Shown here in pieces: positions 56,356 to 64,000 of a DNA stretch of 64,000 bases. Source of the DNA: Ligula intestinalis. Its lineage: Eukaryota; Platyhelminthes; Cestoda; Diphyllobothriidea; Diphyllobothriidae. The stretch covers positions 36,006,847 to 36,070,846 of the forward strand of contig JAYGXS010000001.1 of the NCBI GenBank assembly GCA_036362985.1. Reading direction: 5' to 3'. The number at the start of each line of letters is the position of its first letter. Position 1 is the first letter of the stretch. The notes under the pieces were generated by a model. The model did no database searches, was not told the origin of the DNA, and saw only the letters and a program-made list of their open reading frames with translations. The translations under genes were made by a program, and so were the position numbers.

Positions 56356-59298
56356 ACTGGCACACTTAACAGACCCATTGACCTTCATCCTGCTTACCAG
56401 GCGGTATGCAAACGGCTCGAGTCAGCTAGAACAAGGCCAACAGGACGGCGAAGATGACACAAGCGTGGAGTAAAACCGAGACCAGAGGAAGATAGGAGAC
56501 GGGTCGGCCAGGACCGGGTGAGCAACGTGGAAGGCTACCTCATGCGGCCAGCAACAAGTAATTAGTCCGCCGGTGGACGAGGGACAGGTCAATACGCGCA
56601 CCGACCTGCCAACAATTACGACAGCCTTAGAAGGGACAAAGCTCACACGAGTCCCCCAGCGGTCAATTTCAAGGGCAGTCAGCAGCCAAAAGCCATGTCA
56701 AAGTTCGTGCGGTGAACACGGATTTAATAACAGGCATGTAGCAGGGCTGAAACAGTCCCGGCAAGCAGTCACAAGCACCACTTTACTCTGTCGATGAAAA
56801 CAAGAGAGTGTCCGAAAGGTCAGTCCTAATATAACTCGGTCCATGTCCTTGAACCATCGTCTTCTTCTTATTTTGTGGATGATAAAATCGACAAGTAATC
56901 TGGACCTCAAATCTTTGCGCATACACTGATATATACCGTGATAAAATATTAATTTTTTCTGGAGATTAAAAGCCTGAACTTTCTCAACCGGTACATCAAC
57001 CAGAAAGCAGAAAGGGGAAGCAGGGGACGCACTGATGAGCCGGAGCCCTAGCAGCTGCGTCAAGCAGTGGCAGAAAACTTGCGAAACATGAATCTAGGCC
57101 TTCAATCAAGTACCTAGCCTGTAAGCATTGTAAGATAAAACGTCAATTTATACTACCTAAGACTGTCCTGTGGCAGCAGGTGTATATTTAATTGAAGTTG
57201 ACGGGTGGCAACGCAAATAAACACTCACAAATGCAGTCTATGCCTATATACCTCATATAAACTGATATAGACCGCGATCAGAGTTAAATTTCTCTGATGA
57301 TTAAAAACCTAAATTTTCTCAACTGGCATATCAACCAGAAAGCATATACGGAATGTGGGGGACCCACTGATGAGCCGGAGCCCTAGCAGCTGTGTCAAGC
57401 AGCGACAGAAAACTGGCGAAACATGAATCTAGGCCTTCAGTCAAGTACCTTGCCTGTAAGCATTGTAAGATAAAACGTCAATTTATACTACCTAAGACTG
57501 TCCTGTAACAGCATGTGTATATTTCATTGAAGTTGACGGGTGGCAACGCAAATAAACACTCAAAAATGCAGTCGATGCCTATATACCCCATATAAACTGA
57601 TATATACAGCGATCAGAAAAAAATTTCTCCGATGATTCAAAACCTTTATTTTTTCAACCGGCATATCAACCAGAAAGCAGATACGGAAAGCGGGGGACCC
57701 ACTGAAGAGCTGGAGCCCTAGCAGCTGTGTCAAGCAGAGACAGAAAACTGGCGAAACATGAATCAAGGCCTTCAATCAAGTACCTAGCCTGTAAGCATTT
57801 TAAGATGAAACGTCAATTTATACTACCTAAGACTATCCTGTGACAGCAGGTGTATATTTCATTGAAGTTGACGGGTGGCAACACAAAGATACACTTGTAA
57901 TTTCGGTCTACGCCTATAGACCTTATGCATCCTGATATAAACCACGATCAGAAATTATTTTTCTTTGCAGATTAAAAAACCTGAAATTTCAAAACCGGTA
58001 TATCAACCAGAAAGCAGATAGGGAAAGCGGTTGACCGACTGATGTGCCAGACCCCTAGCAGCTGTGTCACGCAGTGGCAGAATACCGGCGAAGCACATGT
58101 CTAAGCCTTCTTGCAAGAAGCTTGCCTGTTAGTATGGTAAGCAAAAATAGCAGATGTATATTTCATAGAGATTAACGGATTTCAGCACAAATATACACTT
58201 ACAATTTCGGTCTTTGCCTGTAGACCTTATATAAACTGATATATACCGCGATCAGAAATCGATTTCTCTGGAGTTTAAAATCTGAAGTTTCTTAACCGGT
58301 ATATCAACCAGAAGGCAGATAGGGAGAACGGGGGACCCAATGATGTGCCGGAGCCCTAGCAACTCCGTCACGCAGCGACAGTATACCGGCAAAACACGTG
58401 CCTGGACCTTCTAGCAAGTAGCTTGCTGGTTAGTATGGAAAGTTACAACGTCATTTTATTCTACTTAAGACTGGCATGTGAAGGCAGGTGTATAGTTCAG
58501 TGAAGTTGCAACAGAAATATACACTTACAATTTCGGTCTACGCCTATAGACCTTATATATGCTGATATATACCGTGATCAGAAAATAATTACACTGGAGA
58601 TTAAAAACTTGAAATTTTTACACCGGTATATCAACCAAAAAGCAGATAGGGTAAGAGAGGTACCCACTAATGAACCAGACCCCTAGCAGCTGTGTCAAGC
58701 AGCGGCACAATACTGGCAAAGCACGTGTCTGGGCCTTTAAGCAAGTACAATGCCTGTTAGTTTGGTAATAAACAATGTCAATTTATACTCCTGAAGACTG
58801 TCCTGCGGCTGCAGTTGTATATTACATTGAACTTGACGGGTTTCAACACAAATATATACTTTCGATTTCAGTCTTCGCCCATAGACCTTATATATATATA
58901 TATTCTGATACATACCACGATCAGAAATAAATTCCTCTGGAGATTAAAAACCTGAACTTTCTTAAGCGGTATACAAACCAGAAAGTAGATAGGGAAAGCG
59001 TGGGACCCACTAATGAGCCGGACCCCTTGCAGATGTGTCAAGCAGCGGCAGAATATCGGCGAAACACGCGTCTGGGCTTTTTACCAAGTACATAGCCTGC
59101 TAGTGTAGTAAGTTAGAACGTCAATTTATACTACTGAAGACTGTCCTGTTGCAGCAGGCGTATATTACATTGGGTTTGATGGGTTGCAACACAAATATAC
59201 ACTTACAATTTCGGTCGAGGCTATAAAAATCTTATATACACTGATATATAGTGCGATCAGAAGTTGATTTCTCTAGAGATTTAAAATCTGAAATCATG

Positions 59299-60990
59299 GT
59301 GCTTCTGTTCTTCTATAAAGTATCAATTTTTATTGGCTGGTCTGCATTGATTCATCCATGATTTTTAGCATTTTCATAGGTAGTTAGTGGTCTGATAAAA
59401 GTTGGCCTTTCTGTTTTTACCGTAGGAAGATCGGTCAGATAATAACATAGAAACTTTGCACTTTTAGAGATTAACTGAATTTTTTTTTCATTTCGTCAAG
59501 AGTTTCTGTTGTTCTTGTTAGGGTAGACGGGGAGACCAACGCGTGTCTTTTTTGTTCTTATGAGACCACAGCTGTTTTCTTTTAGGCGTGAACCGTCCAT
59601 ACATATATGCTAGGCGTTGAACAACTGGCATTCTATGATGCAATTACTGCGTCCGTTGCCCTCAGCCACACTATGCTTAGCAGGCTGGAAACAAGTAGAG
59701 GTTGTTCTGCAAATATTTTTGCCTGAGTGTGCGATAAAGAAAGTCATTTCCATTGTTTCACTGTGCAACTGCACCGAAGTGATATCAATTTACATCCATT
59801 TCGTCGCAACTTCAGTCGGACCAAAGAGTTCCTGTCAACGGAATACGTTAAGTAAGTTAGAAAACGTGACCTATTTCGCTCAATTTTAATAGCCTCAATT
59901 ACAATCTTAAGGCTCAAAATCTAAAACCAATTTGTTTACGTCTTAGTTGGGTAAGAAGTAAAAATGTTTAAGCATTCACATTGCAAAAAAACTGTTCGCA
60001 AATAGTTTTCATTGTTCAGTTTTTGTCTTGTGGGATATTCTAGTATTTGCGATTTTACTGTAAGGTTTTACAAAAAAATTCAAACATAACTGAAAGTGCT
60101 GACTTGTGGAGTTTTAATTAAAATAATTTGCATATTTTATGCACGAATTTAAAAGGAAGGATGAGGCTTCATAAGTTAAAAAGGAACAGCTTAGTTTCAG
60201 GAACGTCCATTCTCCTGTAGGGAAAAACTAACCCACTTTCACTTAAATTTGAAATATGTATGAAATTGTGCATTGGTTGAAAAAGTTATACAATCAGATT
60301 AACTCAATTAACATTGGGCGTTGTTTATCAAAAACCATTATACATATAAGATTTATTTCAGTTTTCAGAATATTCACCATGAGAACAAAATACGTTAAGT
60401 TCTGGAACTGAGTGCCTTTTTTCAGCCCTCTATTTACATTTTAATTTATAATTCACATTTTTTGGCCTGTTTCGCCTATTATAAACCATTTTTATCCCTC
60501 TTCAGCTACTCGCATTATAAAAAAGATGCCATAACTGCACGCCACTAACACCGTGGTAGAGGGAGTCCAACTTTGCCTAACATTTACCACCCATCCAAGG
60601 ATTATTCGATATGTTGGGATTTGTGGTAGCTGGCTATTATGCATCGTTTGTAATATCCGAGTGTGTTCATTTTACTCACACTGAATGGAGGACATTTTTT
60701 GCCGAAACATCGTAAAATTATGTTAACGAACTCAAACAAAGCTGAAAAATTCTTGAAAAGGCGCTTAATTTTGACCAATATAAATACAATTTATGCTGCG
60801 GTTAATATCGTCATTTATGTAATGCTGTACTGAATTTTAAACGTAAAAAAGAATTACTACATGACTTGGGTAAAAACTTTGCATTTTATATACATCTCCT
60901 TTCTATATCTGCACAATGAGCTACGTATTTCATTAATTAGTTTACGCTGAGACTTTAATAACAAAAATACATTAACATTTCATCGCTTAC
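59299..60990. other. Intron-like sequence, nothing recognised
   Basis: A 90-codon plus frame at 59617-59889 has a somewhat protein-like composition but no recognisable motif. The rest is AT-rich. Confidence 0.35.
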
Positions 60991-61212
60991 TTCAGATATT
61001 CGCTGGAGGATTTTTAGTAGATTAGTAATCCTGTCGGGGTCTGTGAATGAACAGTTCGCGATCGGCGACTTTTCAAGTGATTCAGTTCGCTCCGCGGAGG
61101 CAAATGCAAAACAAACGTAATTCTTTAGAGCGATCAGCAGATTAATGTCTGTACGTTGCTCGTTTGTTAAATCCAACTCGTCCCATGGCTCAATCTCCTG
61201 CGGCCCACTCAA
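60991..61212 (-). CDS. Exon A of the minus-strand gene
   Basis: Acceptor TTGTAATTTTTTTTAATCAG and donor GAA followed by GTAAGC bound exactly 74 codons, phase 0 at both ends. The translation includes GPQEIEPWDELDLTNEQRTD, INLLIALKNYVCFAFASAER and RITNLLKILQRISE. Composition and GC content differ sharply from the flanks. It joins exon B in frame. It is the most upstream exon I can support; the gene's start must lie at higher coordinates, possibly outside the window. Confidence 0.65.
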
Positions 61213-62280
61213 CTGATTAAAAAAAATTACAAATGAAAGCACGGCATAGCACTTATGAGCACTGCTCGCGGGTAGACAAACTAAAATTTCAACCAGTTAA
61301 GGTACGTAACACCTAACATTATTAAGACGAGGCTGTTACTACGATTAACTTGTCTCCGACCTCCCGTGCAACTGCGCTCATAAAAGCTACGAATAAAAAA
61401 GTCCATTAAATATATTGGTGGTCCGAACTTCAAATATATGCTTCTTTAAAAAAAGGCTTTGCAAATACAAGCGAATATGCAAGTCGCGGCAAGTAATTGA
61501 GAAGAAGAATTTGCAATCCGAGCAACTGCATCTTCGCAAAGCGCATTTTCAGTATTTTCAGCTTAATTAAGAACCCAGACCTGTCGTTGCTACGTCTAAG
61601 AGCACTTCACATGGATTTATTATCTGATTACACCGAATAAAAATGAAGTAAATTTGTAGAAAGCATAGAGCTGATCATTACTAATCTACGCAGAGAAAGC
61701 CAGTTTACATGAATTTTTATTTAAAAAAACTGGGTTTTGAAAGCTGTCATTCAGTTATTAACTTTTAATTATGGATCAAAATCATTAAAAAATCTTTCAC
61801 TCGGGAAGACAATATGTTAGCCACCAGAGGCATTACCATTATCTCCCTCAAAATCTAATTTTCTACCGTGCGTATAAGTTACATTGATACCTTGCCGGAC
61901 GGCCTTGCATATTTGTACTCTCAATATACTTTCCTAAACCAAATTCTGGTATTTTATTAGGTTATATAAACATTGCTATGATGGTGAACCTTTAAGTCGA
62001 TCAAAACAGATAGTGTTCTCATTAACTTTAAGGAAAACTCCGAAAGTAATTGCTTTAATCGAAAGAAGACATTTTGGTGTTTTCAGACGTTTGATTGCTA
62101 TGATCAATGCTCCAAAAGCATCATTTGGCTGCCTTTAACACTGATAATCGGTAATTTAATGAAGTTAGTTGTCTGAAATGCTTCACAGCATTTTGGCTAT
62201 ATGTACCTAAATGCATATCACGGAAAGAGTGTTTTAAAAGTTTTTTATTGTTCGCGTTTAGTAGAACGTTACATCGTTGA
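61213..62280. other. Intron-like; PLE terminal-repeat scrap at 61455-61545
   Basis: At 61455-61545 a short segment (ACAAGCGAATATGCAAG, GGCAAGTAATTGAGAAGAAG, ATCCGAGCAACTGC) resembles the start of the 13.2-kb terminal-repeat units. Otherwise AT-rich without features. Confidence 0.45.
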
Positions 62281-62639
62281 AACCTGGCCTAAGTGCGTGT
62301 GCAAGCTGCTCTGTCGAGTCGTTTTCTCGCAAATAACAGGTCCGCCTACACAAAGTGCACGCCGCCCGATGAGTCGTTCGCACGGCAGACAACCGGTCCT
62401 CCCACACAGAGTGCATGTGACGAAGCCAACGGCGCGTCCGGCGCGTCCGGCGCAGGACTTACGTGCCAGCTGCAGCAGTCACAAGGCCAATGGAGTCACG
62501 TCTGACTTGAGACCGAAATCTCATTGGTCCGGTTTTATGCATTCGCTGTGTACTAGGTTTGTAAAAAGGCTTTCACTTTTGCGGTCTTCTTGTTTTGTCC
62601 TTATGGTGAAGTAGGTGGTAATGTCGCAGCTTTGGCCAC
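62281..62639. repeat. GC-rich block with a short tandem repeat
   Basis: Against an AT-rich background this block is GC-rich and CpG-rich. GGTCCGCCTACACAAAGTGCA and GGTCCTCCCACACAGAGTGCA recur about 58 bp apart, and GCGTCCGGC is repeated back to back. A CTCATTGGTCC (ATTGG) motif lies near 62520. A 137-codon plus frame crosses it but looks composition-driven. It could be a decayed transposon end or a regulatory GC island. Confidence 0.4.
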
Positions 62640-62790
62640 AGTTACAACACAAATATTCATTTCTGGTCCATTTGCCGTCATCAGCTTGTCAAACCTAACC
62701 CCAAGTATTGTACCACCCAGGGCTTGAACCCGCGATCAAAAGTCTAATGTCTTAACCGTAAAGCCACCGGTTCCTTGTCTTAGTGGTTCA
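62640..62790 (-). repeat. SINE family A copy (inverted)
   Basis: On minus: GTGGCTTTACGGTTAAGAC (A-box region), CGGGTTCAAGCCC (B box), then TTTGACAAG, CTGATGA, CGGCAAATGGACCA, GAAATGAATATTT. The core CTGATGA and GAAA are intact at 62648-62691, but stem II keeps only two G-C pairs. Confidence 0.65.
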
Positions 62791-64000
62791 GATCGCAATA
62801 TTCATACTCAGTGGCGAATGTTAACCTATCGCTGATGGAACACACTAGTCTTACTTTCATACTTTCCACAAAAGCAAGTCATAAACAGACTGTTAAAAAT
62901 ACATTATCTGGAACTTTTACTACTTTTCAATGAACACAGGCAACGTTGTATGCATTTTAATGAGCAATTCTGCACACACAGAGAGGCTGCTATTCAAAAG
63001 GATATTTCAAGGTCTTAAAAAATTAATTTAAAAACCTGAAGGCACATTTTATGGAATCGCCTTTGATGGCAGCTTCACCTGCTACCAAGAGAGTACCGAA
63101 AAAAAAACGTTCCGTATAAGTTTATTTTGCACATATTTTAACTTATCAGAACACCGTGAGTCAAGAAAAACTAACAGATAACTAAATTAGCTACTTTTTG
63201 CCAAGTACGTATGTTCCAGACGAACGAAAATAAGTATATTTGGAAAGGACCGCTTATACTTTCCCTGGCATGGCGAGAAAATGAACTTGTCTATAGCAGA
63301 GGTAACTTTGCACCACGTTCGAAGCGAATCATGAAGGGCTCCACGTGAGGAGAACATTAGGTTCACTCTTCGGTTAAGGCTAGTTTTAAGCTTAGGTCAT
63401 GAACATCTTAGGGCTTCACGAAACCGGGTGTAGAGCTACCTGTCTGAAGAAGGCGTTTATATTGTCGTTACCAGCTGGTGGCTTGGGCCAGGGTGCATTT
63501 AGATGATTCCGAATGGAAGTTAAAAAGCCACACGCCTTTTATTACCGCATGATTAAGAATATCCCTGTACAATTTAATGCATTAATTCAAATAAAAAGTA
63601 GATATCATTATTTTGAATAGGTTTTTGCAAGAAAAATTGCCGAGAAACTCAAATCGGTGTCATACACTTAGCCCTGTTAGGCTTCTACCTCTACAGTCCG
63701 GTTATTGAATGCAGGAAAATATAGTGCGCAGACTTTCTGATAAAAGCATGCATTCAACTTGTACTTTGAAATACTAGCGTAAGAAAGAAATGTTTAAGCC
63801 TTATTCGACAATTTATATTAAGACCTTCTTGGGGAAACTTTACAATCTAATGAATATTTTAAGGGCTTTGGATTAAAATAAGTCTTCAAAAAATATGCCA
63901 ATCCAACTTTGAAGAAACTGTCAACAATTAACTTTCTGCAAGCAGCATTCCAAAAGCAAAAAATGGACGCAATTTATAATAACATGTTGGGAGATACTTT
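62791..64000. other. No gene recognised
   Basis: AT-rich to the window end with no exon or repeat I can support. Confidence 0.4.

Larger units (their letters stand above)
54912..56872 (+). mobile_element. Non-autonomous PLE with terminal inverted repeats
   Basis: The left repeat (54912-55397) and right repeat (56424-56872) are inverted copies of about 450-490 bp, sharing AGTTATATT, GACACTCTCTTGTTT, TCCGTGTTCA, GGACGA/TCGTCC and AACAAGGCCAACAGGACGGC in opposite orientation. Between them lies a coding core with an N-terminal PLE domain and a GIY-YIG domain but no RT core. Both ends carry the hammerhead-like order (minus 54961-54998: CTGACGA then AAAACGTCAG; plus 56788-56825: CTGTCGA then GAAAGGTCAG). 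The whole element sits inside one satellite unit, so it inserted after the array formed. Confidence 0.85.
54705..59298. repeat. Satellite array, about 335-bp unit, split by a PLE
   Basis: Anchors (GGCCTTC or variants) recur at 54722, 57098, 57432, 57768, 58104, 58405, 58732 and 59074, so spacing is about 301-342 bp. Each unit contains AAGTACCTAGCCTGT-like, ACGTCAATTTATACTACCTA-like, TATACCGCGATCAGAA-like, TATCAACCAGAAAGCAG-like and CCCTAGCAGCTGTGTCAAGC-like blocks. Divergence between units is obvious and the first three full units are most alike. The element at 54.9-56.9 kb interrupts the first unit. Short frames here are repeat translations. Confidence 0.9.
15085..61212 (-). other. Locus of a large multi-exon gene, minus strand
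   Basis: Fourteen to sixteen small exons between 61.2 and 15.1 kb have GT-AG boundaries and translate to helical, hydrophobic/charged sequence. Phase agreement is the main evidence: A-B-C-D-E, then G-H-I-J-K-L-M-P-N join without breaking the frame, including three junctions with split codons (I-J, J-K, P-N). The E-F-G connection is unresolved. About 640 residues are recovered. I do not recognise the product; stretches such as ALQLAKTALALEMLARAYLK look like helical-repeat (TPR or HEAT-like) sequence, but no diagnostic motif identifies a family. PLEs, SINEs, a LINE tail and a satellite occupy its introns. Confidence 0.6.

Noticed and set aside
56698..57775. Minus frames with repeated FLVDVPVEK and FLVDMPVEK peptides
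   Set aside because: They recur because they are translations of the 335-bp satellite unit, not a repeat protein.
54705..59298. CRISPR-like array
   Set aside because: The repeats are hundreds of bases long, diverge gradually and have no unique spacers. The context is eukaryotic.
62201..62614. 137-codon protein-coding gene
   Set aside because: It crosses a GC-rich block with an internal tandem repeat. Composition (Arg, Ser, Pro) is explained by the DNA, and a second overlapping frame is also open.

Overview
The window reads as nuclear DNA of a platyhelminth, most likely a tapeworm of the Diphyllobothrium/Spirometra kind or a related parasitic flatworm. This is an inference. It rests on the many Penelope-like elements (PLEs) with GIY-YIG endonucleases, the tRNA-derived SINEs carrying hammerhead ribozymes (a combination known from Schistosoma SM-alpha), a CR1-like LINE tail, GT-AG introns up to about 19 kb, and AT-rich non-coding DNA. 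There is no bacterial, organellar or viral gene organisation.

The main host gene runs on the minus strand and is spread over at least 15-61 kb. I assembled it from small exons with GT-AG boundaries; most neighbouring exons agree in reading-frame phase. In order of transcription the exons lie at 61.1, 54.65, 54.45, 48.2, 47.95, (47.73), 47.29, 45.3, 40.97, 40.8, 28.15, 26.0, 25.54, 24.0, 19.03 and possibly 15.1 kb. The product is a largely alpha-helical protein that I do not recognise; both ends lie outside what I could resolve. Almost everything else between 15 and 61 kb sits in its introns.

Mobile DNA dominates. (1) 7.9-10.0 kb: minus-strand PLE relic with degraded reverse transcriptase (RT) and endonuclease. 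(2) 33.2-36.6 kb: structurally complete PLE with an inverted 3' end upstream, two direct terminal repeats, and one RT plus GIY-YIG reading frame broken by seven stop codons but with no frameshift over about 800 codons. (3) 54.9-56.9 kb: a non-autonomous PLE with about 0.45-kb terminal inverted repeats that has lost the RT core and kept an intact-looking GIY-YIG domain, inserted in a satellite of about 335 bp. (4) PLE ends or endonuclease relics at 3.3-3.6, 11.6-11.9, 13.2-14.2, 28.8-29.4, 50.9 and 61.5 kb. (5) SINE family A at 6.5, 21.6, 30.0 and 62.7 kb. (6) SINE family B as an inverted pair at 51.85-52.3 kb. (7) A CR1-like LINE tail at 49.2-49.7 kb. (8) Two large inverted repeats, at 16.9-17.4 kb (with tRNA-like ends) and 26.3-27.3 kb.

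The most interesting signal is self-cleaving-ribozyme architecture in several unrelated repeats. The minus-strand SINE-B copy holds a textbook hammerhead, with a complete core and pairing in stems I, II and III. SINE-A and several PLE terminal repeats hold hammerhead-like cores of varying completeness.

The longer stretches without an entry of their own are AT-rich intronic or intergenic DNA in which I recognise nothing.
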